Positions 1-13,723 of a stretch of DNA of 64,000 bases are shown in pieces. The DNA lies in the NCBI GenBank assembly GCA_964006375.1, contig OZ023264.1, forward strand, positions 174,578,295 through 174,642,294. The letters run 5' to 3'. A program made the translations under genes and the position numbers. Within the stretch, counting starts at the first letter, position 1. Every line of letters starts with the position of its first letter. This DNA comes from Tillus elongatus. Its lineage: Eukaryota; Arthropoda; Insecta; Coleoptera; Cleridae. The notes beneath the pieces are model-generated. The model was not told where the DNA came from and did no database searches. It worked only from the letters and a program-made list of their open reading frames with translations.

Positions 1-1
1 A

Positions 2-229
2 GAATTAAATGAATTTTTGAATTTTATTAATAACTTTCACACAAATATTAAGTTTACTTTAGAAGAAGAACCTATCAGTTGTATAAATTTTTTAGATTTA
101 ACAATTAGAAGGTTAGAAAATAATTCATTTAACTTTTCAATATATAGGAGACCAACTTACACTGACAACCATACCATACAATTCATGTTACCCTTTTTCA
201 CAAAAGCTGTCAGCCTACCATTATATGAT
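2..229 (+). pseudogene. Penelope-like element, reverse transcriptase C-terminal fragment
   Basis: Translation from base 2 reads like the end of a Penelope-like reverse transcriptase, with the motif INFLDLTIRR followed by a YRRPTYTDN block (FLDL...YRKPT is typical of these enzymes). After the TYTDN block the homology continues in another frame (IPYNSCYPFS, then the residues of ATGAT), so there is a small frameshift near base 170. The reading stops at 229 because a LINE is inserted there; the same protein resumes at 2844 with MIHRAFSIP. The element enters from outside the window, so its 5' part is not visible. Relic inside an intron of the adhesion gene. Confidence 0.75.
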
Positions 230-2843
230 TATTCATATAGACATACTATGGATAAAACTCACTCTCAGGGCTGCAACTAAATTCATCTGTTGCATTTACC
301 GGTCACCTTCTGACAACAACTTTGTCCAGCTCTTTGACTACCTTTCTGAAAAAACCGACTATCTGATTTCTGAATATCCTTCCTCCGAGGTCACTATTCT
401 TGGTGACTTCAATGTCCATAATAAGGAATGGCTAGGATCTTCAAAAACCGATCCACAAGGGAGAGCAGCGGAGGCCTTTGCAGTCAGCAATTCTTTAGCC
501 AATATGGTTCAGCAACCTAATTACTTTTCCCGCATCCCAACACACAGCTCAAATCCCTTGGATCTCCTTCTTACTACAAATCCTGAATGCTATAAAATAT
601 CAGTCACCGCCCCCCTTGGCCGCTCAGACCACAGCATGGTCACTGCTTCCTGCACAATGCAATCCGAGGTCACACAGTCATCACACCCACGTATCGCTTG
701 GTACTACAACTCCGCAAACTGGGACGAAATGCGGGATTACTTTTCCTCATTTCCATGGGCGTCTGTCTGCTTCTCTCATCCTGACCCCTCTGATATCTCA
801 CAAAACGTCACCGAAATTATCCAAGCTGGCATGGAGTTATTTATTCCACATACACAGAAAACCTCTTCAGCCACTCAAAAGCCCTGGTTCTCTAAATCCT
901 GTGACAAGGCCAGACTTGAAAATATCAAAGCTCACAAAACGCTTCTACACAATCCCAGTCAAGAAAACCGTCAAGCATTTAACGGCACAAGAAACCGCTA
1001 TGTCCGCATTCTTTCTAAGGCAAAAAACTCGTTTAATAACCACATCAAAAACAAAGTCCTCTTAAGCTCCAACGGCGGCAAACCCTTCTGGACTCTTGCT
1101 AAATCTATTGGGAATAATTTCTGCAAAAGCACGTTCCCACCTCTTGTCTCAGGGGATGAAATTGTTTCTACCGCCCTGGGCAAGGCGGAACTTTTTGCTT
1201 CGTTGCTCGCCAGCAATTCTACTCTCAACCACCTCCAAATGTTCAACCACCAACAGTCCCCAATGTCACGCATAAAATGATGGATATCATTTTCAAAACT
1301 AAAAAGGTACGAAACATGCTCTCTTCTCTTAATACCAGGAAAGCCTCTGGCCTTGACGAGATCCCAGAAATTGTTCTCGAAAAATGCGCACCAGAACTTG
1401 CTCCTGTCCTGACTCGTCTATTTCAGATATCTTACAATAAAGGCATATTCCCTAGTAACAGGAAAACTGCTTGAGTACAACCCATCCCCAAGAAAGGATC
1501 CAAAGCACTTCCTAGCAACTACAGGCCTATTTATCTCCTTTCAGTCGTCTCTAAAGGCAGTATGGATTCCGTCAGCGCAGATCGACTGCTGACCTCCTTT
1601 CTTTTGTCACCCATTCTTGGAACAAGTCTATGGAACTACACGGCGAATCCCAGATTGTCGCTCTAGACATATCCAAAGCATTCGACCAGGTCTGGCACGC
1701 AGCGCTGCTTAATTAACTTCCGGCCTATGGCCTACCACCAAAACTTTGTACCTGGACAGAAAATTTCCTCTCCAACAGAAGCATTTCTGTTGTTGTGGAT
1801 GGCAATTACTCTAAACTGTATCCAATTAATGCAGGAGTTCCTCAAGGTTCAGCTTTAGCCCCTACTTTGTTTCTTCTCCACATCAATGACCTCCTCTCTA
1901 GCACATCCAACACAGTTCACAGTTACGCGGACGACAGCACCCTCCACTCAAATTTACAATATTCTAAGCCTGTCTCTTTAACCCAATTAGATGAGGATCG
2001 CAGACTCATGGAGGATTCTGTCTCCGTGGATCTCCAAAAAATATTAGACTGGGGAGGTAGAAATCTTGTACAATTCAACACCACCAAATCTCAGTCTTGC
2101 TTTCTTTCTCATAAGAGATACACCAGCCCTAGACCCATCACAATGAACAACCAAGTTATTCAAAGTAATGAGTCCTTTTCGCTTGTTGTCATTTGTGTGG
2201 ATCGAAATCTTAACTGGCACCAACATGTCACATCAATTGCAGAAGCGGCTGCTAGGAAATTAGGTTTCCTCTTCCGGGCTCGCAAATACTTTTCATCAGC
2301 TAATCTCTATACCTTATATACTTCACAAATAAGGCCAAACCTCGAATACTGCTCCCACATCTGGGGTGCAGCTGCCGCTTCTACACTCTCTATCCTGGAT
2401 TCCATTCAAAAGGGAGATGTTCGTCTCATCGGTGACCCTACCCTCACCCAAAGGCTGCCATCCCTTGCCCACCGACGTGCCGTTGGTGACCTCTCTCTAT
2501 TTTATAGATATCTGCACGGGCACTGCTCAGAGGAGCTTTCCTCCATAGCTCCCCCACCTGCTGCCACAGATCTACCAACAGATCTACCAAGGGAACAGAG
2601 CGAATGCACCCTTTTACTGTCCAGGTCACCAGACATAGAACATCTTGTTATGCCCGCTCTTTTGTCCCGAGGACTTCCAAGTTGTGGAATTCCTTGCCGG
2701 CACATGTTTTTCCTTCTCCTCCGAACCTCCAAACCTCCAAGTCCAGAACTAACAAGTTGCCTCTTTCCTCCTTGTCAACACCCACGGTACGATAGTATTT
2801 AGGCTGTAAGCCTTCGTGGTGTGTTGTTGAAATTAAAAAAAAA
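230..2843 (+). mobile_element. 5'-truncated jockey/CR1-like LINE inserted in a PLE
   Basis: Non-LTR retrotransposon of about 2.6 kb ending in a run of ten A. It begins inside the endonuclease domain, as expected of 5' truncation during target-primed reverse transcription. The Penelope frame is broken at ATGAT (225-229) and resumes at ATGAT (2844-2848), so these five bases form the likely target-site duplication. A second, shorter copy lies on the minus strand at 33216-34163. Compared with that copy, this one lacks roughly 95 bases near 1555. Confidence 0.85.
266..2802 (+). pseudogene. LINE ORF2: endonuclease plus reverse transcriptase, broken
   Basis: The first part (266-1280) is the C-terminal half of an AP-type endonuclease: it has GDFNVHNKEW and GRSDHSMV, matching the catalytic GDFN and SDH motifs, followed by the usual linker with PWFSKSCDKAR. 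From 1281 the reverse transcriptase begins (KASGLDEIP). There is an in-frame stop at 1472, an internal deletion near 1555 and a frame change. LDISKAFDQVWHA is readable around 1660-1705, then GVPQGSALAPTLF and the catalytic YADD at 1924-1935. The frame then stays open to 2802 through the thumb region. Family knowledge: such an ORF nicks target DNA and reverse-transcribes its own RNA. This copy cannot make a full protein. Confidence 0.85.
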
Positions 2844-3467
2844 ATGATACATCGTGCATTTTCAATACCTATGTCACAAAATAATTTTGAAAAAGAAATT
2901 TTAATAATTAAGCAAACAGCATTTAATAATGGCTACTCTGTTAAAATAATAGATAAAATGATAGAGAGAAAAGAATACAAATTAGCGATTAATTTAATTT
3001 ATCCAAATATTAGAGACAAAGAAGTCAACAGATACGTTTCGATAACTTATTTTGGAACCATTTCAGAAAACATTTCAAACATTTTAAATACCTGTACAAA
3101 TAGAAAGGTAGCTTTTAAATCTTACAACATGACGCGTGATTTACTATTTAACGCGAAAGAAAAACCTTGTTTCCTGACAAAATCTGGAGTTTATAAATTA
3201 GCTTGTACACATTGTAACGCAATCAACATAGGTCAAACTTCTAGAAATTTTAACACCAGATACAAAGAACATATTTCTGCATTTAGAACTAACCACGCTG
3301 ATAAATCTACATTTGCAAAACATATTATTGATACCGAACATAGACCTACAGTAAATAACCGCATACAACCACAACATTTTTATAATGACAAACGTAAACT
3401 AGACTTTTTTGAAGTCAAAAAGCACACACACTACCAACAACTACCTTGTTTTAAACGAGCAAACTGA
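2844..3467 (+). CDS. PLE GIY-YIG endonuclease portion (part of a broken ORF)
   Basis: An uninterrupted 207-codon frame. Residues 1-95 are the connector after the reverse transcriptase (starts MIHRAFSIPMS, a block common in these elements). Around residues 116-145 a GIY-YIG nuclease core is visible: GVYKLACTHCN, then NIGQTSRNFNTRYKEHI, with the conserved Arg and the downstream KHIIDTEH block. The Cys pair in the core is typical of Penelope-like endonucleases. It is not a true gene start: the upstream half of the protein lies before the LINE. No stop is seen within this part, so the insertion may be fairly young. Confidence 0.75.
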   Translation: MIHRAFSIPMSQNNFEKEILIIKQTAFNNGYSVKIIDKMIERKEYKLAINLIYPNIRDKEVNRYVSITYFGTISENISNILNTCTNRKVAFKSYNMTRDLLFNAKEKPCFLTKSGVYKLACTHCNAINIGQTSRNFNTRYKEHISAFRTNHADKSTFAKHIIDTEHRPTVNNRIQPQHFYNDKRKLDFFEVKKHTHYQQLPCFKRAN

Positions 3468-3804
3468 TTTGATGAATTCCTCTTTCTTGGATATTCTTCC
3501 TTCTAATTAAATAAGCCAGAGAAAATAAAAGTAAACTATTCTCTCAAAAAAGTTGTAATAAGATAATGAGTTGATGTATGTCAATAATTTCGTTGTATAT
3601 AGACTGCTTTAATACTGTTATTGTTTACTTATTTTATTGTTGTAACTGTTATCATTGTTATTATAAGCTGGACATTTTGAAAGCCTCATCTGTCATCTGT
3701 GTTTTTATTTTCAATTTGATAAATTTTTTGATCAAACATCATATCATAACATAGCAACAGATCTTTATTTGTAGTTGTCATGATTTCGTACTAATTCTAT
3801 TTTC

Positions 3805-3850
3805 ATCTGTCTGAGAATGCTGTCAAGCAGCAAAACTAGTCACAGAAACG
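3805..3850 (+). ncRNA. Degenerate hammerhead-ribozyme-like core of the PLE
   Basis: CTGAGAATGCTGTCAAGCAG followed by CAAAAC: a CUGANGA-stem II-GAAAC layout with changed core bases (CTGAGAA, and CAAAAC in place of GAAAC). The better preserved sister at 51819 reads CTGAGGA ... GAAAC. Penelope-like elements are known to carry hammerhead motifs in their terminal repeats. This copy is probably inactive. Confidence 0.5.
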
Positions 3851-4045
3851 TTGAAGAACATCTTAGAACATCCAGAATTCATAAGGGCTACTTGGTCCAG
3901 TTAGCTTACGCGCTGGCTACGTCCTTAACCTACAAAAACGAAAACCAACAGTGAAGCCAGAGAAGTAGTCTCCAAGTTTGTATGTAGTATGGACCAGTTT
4001 CACCAAATAAGGGCAACAACAATCAATGAGTGATCAGTTGGTTAA

Positions 4046-4408
4046 AGAAAATAAGATTTACCTAAATATTTGCATTGGGTTACAATTGTCTATAGTACTT
4101 ACTGTTCACAAGTTATGATTACTGTTAATTATTATATTTTCTGGTTAGTTACATTATGCAAGCCTTTAATATACCTTTTGCAATGCTATGGGGTGCTCTA
4201 AGTTTAGCTCTTAATTGTGATACAGAAATCAATAGCATACTAGCCTAATGATACTTTTCACAGCAATCATTGAAGTTATAAATACTTCTTATTAAAACTT
4301 AAAGATACATTTAGGTGATATTTGTGGTAGACACTAGAATAACGTTTAAGTTTGCATAATCGTTTAGATTGTTATTATTAACTAACTATATTTTATTCTT
4401 AAATTCAG
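4046..4408 (+). other. Intron sequence upstream of the Ig exon
   Basis: AT-rich sequence without a recognisable gene. It ends in a pyrimidine-poor but usable acceptor, TTCTTAAATTCAG, at 4396-4408. Confidence 0.6.
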
Positions 4409-4702
4409 ATGCACCACGATGCAAGAAGGGTTTCGAGGTGATGACAATCGGGGCCATGCCTTACGAGACGCTGGTGGTGCAGTGTTTCGTCGACTCCATT
4501 CCAGAAGTAACCAGGTTCTTATGGACTTATAACACAAGCAACGTTGTATCGGCCGTCCAAGGAGCCAAAATGGAGAACAAGGGTAACGTATCTACATTAC
4601 ACTTTACTCCTGGGACTGAAGACCTTCATTCCCTCTCCTGCTGGGCCACAAATGAAGTAGGCAGGCAACAGAAACCCTGTCTGTTTTACATAGTATCTGC
4701 AG
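4409..4702 (+). CDS. Sidestep-like adhesion gene, exon with the last Ig-like domain
   Basis: Exon of 294 bases bounded by AG (4407-4408) and GT (4703-4704, AG|GTCAGT); both flanking introns are phase 1, as usual for Ig modules. It encodes about 98 residues beginning APRCKKGFEVMTIGAM. The Ig hallmarks are VVQCFVD (B-strand Cys), the FLWTYN Trp, and LHSLSCWATNEVG (F-strand Cys with the CWATNE pattern), then the linker PCLFYIVSA. Sidestep-family proteins have five Ig domains, one fibronectin III domain and a transmembrane helix; the CWAxNExG...PC pattern at the last Ig domain fits. They act at the cell surface in axon guidance and cell recognition. Upstream exons are outside the window. The family call rests on motif recall, not on a search; other multi-Ig receptors remain possible. 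Confidence 0.8.
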
Positions 4703-5002
4703 GTCAGTAAAAGCTTTAAGAACCTATTCTCGTTCATCTCTTGTTTGGAATTCGTAATCGAATTTATCTAGTTTTATTGTTTGACTACTAAGTGACTTGG
4801 TTTCCTATGATATTGTGATAAATATGCTGATACACCGCATATACAGGGTGTTTTTATTGTTAATGCACTAGTGAGATTTCGTAAACGGTAAGCGATACAG
4901 ATTTGGTTAAATCACCAAAAAGTTGCCCAGTTTAACGAACATTTTGACTATCTAATTAAACCAAAGAAAATAATTGTTTCAGAATTATTTTAAAAAATTT
5001 CG

Positions 5003-6471
5003 GGACGCAGCAAGTGCGTTATAGTAGCGAATTTTCATAAGAATTGTACACTGCTATTATACGGCATATTAGTAAAGTTAATACTTTAAACTTACACAGC
5101 CCTTGACTATTGATTTTAGAGTTGCTAGTACGCGTACATTTGAAAAAAAAATTTCAAAAGTGTTACTATCGATCTCTCTATTATCAAAAAAATCTTGTGT
5201 TCTAACTCCTTTTGAGAAAAATGCCCTAAACTCAATTTTCTATGAAGATAAAGATATAAATGTTCCTATATCTGTAGATAGTTTGTCTCTTTAAAAGAAA
5301 CTTGTAGTACAGATTGCATTAAAGTTATACAAAAGATTTCCAGAACTTAATTTATGTTTAAAAAAACTCTGGAAGCAGTAGGTGCGTTATGGTAGTGAAT
5401 TTTCATTAAAATGTTTTTAATAGCAAATATGTTTTTTTTTAAGAAAGCAGGCATCAAATTTGGTTACCAGTATAACCTATATAGTAGAAACAATGTGCCA
5501 TGTTTCATCAAAATAACTTTATTGTTTGAAAACGTACAAAAAATTCCGCAAGTGAACTTAAAGTTTTCCCGAAAACACTGGTTTCTTGATCAACCTTATA
5601 GGTTAATAGCAAATTGAGCTATTCAAATTTAAAGTATTTAAAGAAAATTCGCTACCATAACGCATTTGCTGCGTCCCGAATTACTTTTCTTACAAAGATG
5701 TATTATATTTCGATGGAAAATACAAAAATGCAATAACATAAGGCGTGTTCGATTAAAAAAAAAAATTTGAATCACCAACAACTTATGGGCCAGCCTGTAA
5801 TTGTAGAAATATTTTTGTAAGATGTAGCTCAAGACACCCTATATTAATGTATACACTTTTTTTCGTATCTTGCATAATAACTGATAGCTTTAAAGATTTT
5901 TCAAGAAAATTCGACAAAAATGATATACCATTAACCGATAAACTCTATAGCTAACACTACTGCCAAAGCATCAGAGAAAGGGTCTATTTGAATTAATTTT
6001 TTTGGGAATATTTTAGTAAAATGAAGGACAATGACGATTGAAACTAAGACTTTGTAAAACATTCTCCTTGAGACATTTTCCTTCCATAGCTCATATTAGT
6101 TTCAGGTTCATTGCCTAAATATTACACATTTTGACGTTTTAAGTCGCGACTTTGACGTTTTGAGGAAAACCCAAATATATATTTTTTAAATTTCTGTAAC
6201 TTTTTTTTTCCTTCAAGCTATAGAGCTAAATTTTAGTAGGTGACTTACATATAATTATGTAAATATACGTACCAAATTTGGTTGCCCTTACTTTGTTAAT
6301 TCCGGAGATATAATTTTTTTCGAAAGAAAACACAACATTTTCCGGGAAATCCTCAGCGGATTTTCCTGGCCAACGAACTCCATGCCACTTGAAAAATGAA
6401 GGTACTCACCAAGTTTCATCAAAATCGGTCCATTATTTTTTTAGTTATAGGTGTGACACATAAATATATAA

Positions 6472-6567
<96 letters not shown>

Positions 6568-6690
6568 ATATAAAGTCTGAAACCGACCTCGGATGGATTT
6601 GGGTTCCAGGGGTCCTAATTAGCGCTCATTCGAAGACATTTTTTTAAAATTCAAAAGTAGGGATCTTCTCATTAGGAAAAAGGAAAGTAT
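5003..6690 (-). mobile_element. H element copy 1 with 3' terminal module
   Basis: Reverse-oriented member of the repeat family described in the summary. GGACGCAGCAAGTGCGTTAT lies at 5003-5025 and again, degenerate, at 5365; its inverse ends a module at 5683. Unique-looking family sequence (5684-6440) follows, then a pure (TA)n tract 6473-6564 and the far arm AAACATATAAA...GCGCTCATTCGAAG. The terminal hairpin is eroded near 6670. No protein is encoded. Confidence 0.7.
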
Positions 6691-6839
6691 CTGCCAAATT
6701 ATAATCGTAGCAGTTATTTTTTCTTAAATAATTGCCAGTATGATTTCATTTGAGTCAACCTAATCAGTTTTTCTAATATCAACAACAGCAAAATTATAAT
6801 TTCAGACTCAAAGGTGGTAAACTTATTCAGGCGTTTTAA

Positions 6840-7108
6840 ACGAAAATGAAATCTTGTTCAAAACGTATGAAATCTGTACACTATTGTTTCTTCAAGTGTC
6901 AAAATAAACCCAAAAATTTTTTTCTCCGAAAGTTACAAAACTTTTTAATGAAATTTGGTGAATATCTTGCCTTGGGAAAGGCCTTACTACGAACCAAAAT
7001 TCAGCTTTCTAAGTTTACACAAAATTGAGTGATTCAAATTGGAAGCATTTAATAAAAATTCACTACCACAACGTTCTTTCTGCGTCCAGAACTTTTTTAT
7101 TTATTTCT
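6840..7108 (+). mobile_element. H element fragment 2
   Basis: Partial copy with only the non-hairpin end: AAAACTTTTTAATGAAATTTGG and the end block AAAATTCACTACCACAACG...CTGCGTCCAGA at 7064-7101. It resembles the inverse of the start of the copy at 60119. Confidence 0.6.
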
Positions 7109-7326
7109 GACATACATTTTACAAGGCACAATAGAATAAAGCTTAGGCTTGTGGTTGTATTAAATGTACAATTTTAAAGCATGGTATTTAAAGTTTTTGC
7201 AGCCTCGCCATCGATACATCTCTCTTAGCGAACTTTTTAAAATAAAATAAGCTTAATTTTAATAATGAAAATTCGCTAATAAGAACAAAACAGAAATGTC
7301 AATACCTAAGAAAAGGGATAACAGTA

Positions 7327-7394
7327 CACGATGTTCCTGGGTGGTCACCCATCTAAGAAAAGACCGTCCCCGGGGTTACTTATCTCGGTGATCG
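7327..7394 (-). ncRNA. 5S rRNA-derived fragment (pseudogene or SINE3-type remnant)
   Basis: Read on the minus strand this stretch contains GATCACCGAGATAAGTAACC and AGATGGGTGACCACCCAGGA followed by ACATCGTG. These match the internal promoter region (GATCACCGAAGTTAAGCAAC) and 3' half (GGATGGGTGACCGCCTGGGA) of eukaryotic 5S rRNA. The 5' half is absent. Substitutions and a changed middle mean it is not a functional 5S gene; it may come from a 5S-derived SINE or be a retro-copy. Confidence 0.65.
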
Positions 7395-7417
7395 TACAAC
7401 AATCAATCAATCAACAA

Positions 7418-8762
<1,345 letters not shown>

Positions 8763-9689
8763 AGCTTTTTATTTACATTAAGAAACATATATACAAAAAT
8801 ATATACATATACATATTCTTGCTACAATATAAGCAATAATATAAAACTCCTATTTTACAATATATTTTCACCTTATGTTTATTTGGTTGATGTATTAAAA
8901 CTATACTTAAACTAATTATTCAACGAGGTTTTACCGCTGGGGTTGGGGATTATAACTTTTCTTTATATTTCTCAGGAAAATGTAGCTGCTGAAAAACCGG
9001 ATTCAGATAAAAACCTGATTCAGATAATTGTATCAACTTGCAATTGTCGTTCGCTTGACATGTTTATTTATCCAAGCTTTATATATTCATTACTAATTTT
9101 TTAGTTTCTATTCTAAATAGAGAACGAAGTTATTTTCAAATTTTGCAATGTTTAGACAATTTTTAACCGTCCTGATTGCAGACGTTCTGTTACTGTTTGA
9201 CAGAACAATGTCAGCTTCTCAATCATTGATAAGAAAATTTTCTTTGGCAGCAAAGTTTTTTATATTTTGATGCTCTGAAAAACATAGAACAATCCAGCTC
9301 GAATTTTTTTTTCGAGTCTTCACAAGAAACACTGTTTGTGAATTCTAGAAGCCAAGGGGCAAACGGCTGTAACTCAATCATCAAATCATGTAGTTGCAAT
9401 CAAATTTATAACTTTTGAATAGCTCAGAAATTATCAGCTCTACATGTAAAAAACTCATATCCACCCGAAAGAGAATCAATTTTTGCATTGATTCAGGTGC
9501 TCATATACAGGCTGTTCCATTTGAAATTTTGGAGTTATTTATATTGGAATTTCAGCAAATAGGCGCCTTTCTAGCAACCACCCTATATATAAATTATAAT
9601 TTTTCACACCATCACTAGATAGACGAACACATGTCAGCTACTTGCGCTGAATTGCAAGTTTCCTGGATGTGGTGTACGAATGACATCAG
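8763..9689. other. Intronic stretch without recognised genes
   Basis: AT-rich. A block near 9508 (ACAGGCTGTTCCATTTGAAA) resembles the arm of the inverted-repeat element at 41060-43562 (CAGGGTGTTCCATTTGAAA) and may be a scrap of it. Nothing else recognised. Confidence 0.5.
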
Positions 9690-10957
<1,268 letters not shown>

Positions 10958-11039
10958 CTAAATAGTTTGAAAAGCATAGACTTTTATGGCATAGTACTTC
11001 CTATATTTTTTAATCAGAATTTCATTTAAATCAAAAGAT

Positions 11040-11157
11040 ATAATAATATACAGGGTGTTTAATTTAAAAACAAAGTTACCTATTGCCAGTGACATATGGA
11101 CCACACTGTGTAGCTGAAAAAATTTTAGATTATGGACCTTAACATCGTAGAACACTT
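11040..11157. mobile_element. Scrap of a TACAGGGTGT-ended transposon
   Basis: TATACAGGGTGTTTAATTTA resembles the ends of the long-TIR elements at 28735 and 41060. No partner end was found nearby, so this is a fragment at best. Confidence 0.3.
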
Positions 11158-11228
11158 TTGTCTAAAGCTTTTTCCAAAAAGTGTAGATTAAAAAAGCTAT
11201 TGGACTTTATCAGGGAAATAAATTACGT

Positions 11229-11230
<2 letters not shown>

Positions 11231-11320
<90 letters not shown>

Positions 11321-11456
11321 AGCATATAAAAAATTTAACGGATCTTGGTTTCGGGCTGTAGGGGCCCAAATTCGCGTTCATTTGTAAAAAAAAATTAAAA
11401 ATCTTACCATCGACACCTCTCTATTAGTGAAATTTGTTATAATAAAATTCACTAGA
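11231..11456 (-). mobile_element. H element fragment 5
   Basis: (TA)n at 11231-11316, then the hairpin-side arm with CTTACCATCGACACCTCTCT and the hairpin AGTGAAATTTGTTATAATAAAATTCACT at 11427-11454. The other half of the element is missing. CATCGATACCTCTCTATTAG marks a subfamily also seen at 58372, 60119 and 62023. Confidence 0.65.
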
Positions 11457-12432
11457 AAGAGCTATTAAGTTTTTTACAAGCTGAGTCAATATGACAACCC
11501 CAACTCAAATTGTGGATAATTACCCAGGAGCGTTACATACTTCAGGGGCCCTATCGCATGACCGCAAACCATTCAAAAAAGTGTCAGGGGGAATCCTTTT
11601 GGATTTCCCTAAGCACGGTTTAGTTTATTAAAAAAAAATTGTTACACATTTTCTTGAAATCCATATGCAATATTCATATAAACACACATACGACGTCGAC
11701 TCTAAGATAACTGCCATAATTAATCCCTGCTTTGATTAGGACCCGAGAAGCAGTAAAGACAGTCGAGCTCCCGCCAGATCATAAGTCACAAAAACAGTAC
11801 TGGAGCTATAGGAATAAAGCTCCGCACACCTATCGGTGTAATCTGCATGCGAGTAGAGATAAAGAGGGAGATAGTCAAGGATATATGGATATTCCAGTGA
11901 AGGCTTCGATAGTTTTTCGGTAGATTTGCACCTAGAGGTTTTGAGTGCTTTTGCGAAGTAAGTAATTAACGGGTTAAGTAGTTTGAATATTCATAAGCCA
12001 CTATGGAAGGAAGACTCTGAGATGGGAATATGGTAATGAAATTTCTCCTAGTCACATTATCAAATTTTCGAGGTGTACAAACTTTGTTATATCCGAGGGC
12101 TGTTTTAATTTTATATTGTAGTTACAGCATATTGTGGTTTTGATTTGTATTAATTATAAGTTTGATTACAAATTACATTTGTTTAGTTGTAATTACTGCA
12201 TACTTGTGTTATTTTTAGTCTGTTTTCATTGTGTTACATTTGTAAATATATGAAGTGCTAGCGGGCTTCACTTGAATAATTTTTCTTCTGAGCTAAAGTA
12301 TTTTCTTGAGATATAATTTTGATAATCTGTAACCTAATATTTAGCAGATTTATAAAAATGTGTAACATCTGCAAGATAAACTAATGAGCTCAATAGCTAC
12401 TGAAGAAAGCAATCCATTGCCTACATGAGAAA
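11457..12432. other. Intronic stretch without recognised genes
   Basis: No convincing coding frame or repeat was recognised. Short open frames here have no domain features. Confidence 0.4.
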
Positions 12433-12544
12433 TATCTTTGTTAATGAATTTTCTTTAAAAAAAACGCGATTTTTGAATTTTGAAAACATGTCTTCAAATG
12501 AGCTCTAATTAGGCCCCTTTGAACACATTCTTGGGGTCAGTTTA

Positions 12545-12633
<89 letters not shown>

Positions 12634-12852
12634 ATCACACCAATAACTAAAAAAGAATGGACCGATTTTGATTAAATTTGGTGAATACCTTCCTTTTGCA
12701 AGTGGCTTGGACAAGTTCGTTAGCCAGGAAAATCGCAGTAAGTTTTCCCGGAGAGTTTTGTGTTTTCTTTCGAAAAAATTTATATCTCCGGAAATAGCAA
12801 AGTAAGGGCAACCAAATTTAAAACGCGGGTTTACACCGTTATAGGTAGATTT
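12433..12852 (+). mobile_element. H element copy 6, truncated at a PLE
   Basis: Hairpin-side end with AATGAATTTTCTTTAAAAAA, then TTTGAATTTTGAAAACATG. The composite core is (TA)n 12553-12610 followed by (TG)n 12611-12632. Family sequence continues to AAACGCGGGTTTACACCG, where Penelope sequence takes over. This looks like an H element cut by, or joined to, the PLE. Confidence 0.7.
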
Positions 12853-12884
12853 AAAAAAAAATCAACAAACAGAAAACAAAGAAA

Positions 12885-13400
12885 ATGTTGACGGAATCAA
12901 CGTTTAGAAGAGAAAAATCGGAAAAAAACTTTGTTTGCTTACCATTTGAACCTAAAATCACGAGGGGTCTAGACAGCATTTTTAAAAAAGGCGACTTACA
13001 GGTAGCATTTTCAATAACAAATACTTTAAAAAACTTGCTAGGTAATCCAAAAGACAAGGATAGCGCGGACAAAATGTCGGGAATTTATGAAATAAGTTGT
13101 AAAGATTGTAATCTTAAATACGTCGGACAAACAAAAAGATCGATTGGAATCATATTCAAAGAACACATATCCCAATTACGTTACGGTACTGTAGATAAGT
13201 CTGCCGTCGCCCGACATATTTGGGATAATAATCATAACGTTGATAAAGACAATCTGAAATTAATAAAAAATGTTAGAAAACCAGGTCAGCTTAATGGGTT
13301 TGAGAGCGTGTATATTGCGAAATATAGTTGCAACAAAGAATGTATAAACAATGCACCAGCGCCAATTACGAGTCACTTGATCGATTACTTTGCTAAATAA
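12885..13400 (+). CDS. PLE GIY-YIG endonuclease portion, truncated element
   Basis: 171-codon frame. Residues 1-60 are the connector (EKNFVCLPFEPKITRGLDSI). At about residues 66-100 lies the nuclease core, GIYEISCKDCNLKYVGQTKR followed by SIGIIFKEHISQLR; GIY, YVG, the Arg and the Cys pair are all present. The downstream AVARHIWDNNHNV block supplies the His/Asn part. The frame ends TSHLIDYFAK. The reverse transcriptase upstream is missing, so the element is dead, but this domain has no internal stops. The sister at 34857 carries the same protein with a TA expansion. Confidence 0.75.
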   Translation: MLTESTFRREKSEKNFVCLPFEPKITRGLDSIFKKGDLQVAFSITNTLKNLLGNPKDKDSADKMSGIYEISCKDCNLKYVGQTKRSIGIIFKEHISQLRYGTVDKSAVARHIWDNNHNVDKDNLKLIKNVRKPGQLNGFESVYIAKYSCNKECINNAPAPITSHLIDYFAK

Positions 13401-13687
13401 AATTCACACGTTTTCGGCACGTTTTTACCGATAACACAAGTATACAGTTATTGCCGCCAAAGGAACCGTTGTTGATTTAGCTGTCGTTGAACTTTCTCTA
13501 GACTATTACAGATGGACACTTTTAGATAAAGCAGTAGGGATACCGCAAAGACCTGGTCAGGCGATAAAAATACAATACTCTTTGAAATTTGCCTACGACT
13601 AGTATGTCATCTCGGTTCGATCTCTTTACCTGAGATCCGGTATATAAGTTGATGTTAGTTTTTTAAGTATTTAGAAGGTTTCATCCT

Positions 13688-13723
13688 CTGATGACGCTAA
13701 CTTGGTTAGTGAAACGATCGTCA
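13688..13723 (+). ncRNA. Hammerhead-ribozyme-like core of the PLE
   Basis: CTGATGA (13688-13694), then GCTAAC-TTG-GTTAGT as a clean stem II, then GAAAC (13711-13715), exactly the CUGANGA-stem II-GAAA order of a hammerhead. The flanking bases ATCGTC fit the third stem region. Penelope-like elements are known to carry such ribozymes in their terminal regions. Stems I and III were not folded here, so activity is not claimed. Confidence 0.7.

Larger units (their letters stand above)
2844..4045 (+). mobile_element. Penelope-like element, 3' part downstream of the LINE
   Basis: Continuation of the element at 2-229 after the LINE insertion. It holds the end of the reverse transcriptase region, the GIY-YIG endonuclease ORF, and about 570 bases of 3' sequence with a degenerate hammerhead-like core. 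The 3' end is set by comparison with the inverted copy at 50150-50925, which shares the sequence up to about 4045 (a block containing AAGGGCAACAACAATC). Confidence 0.75.
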
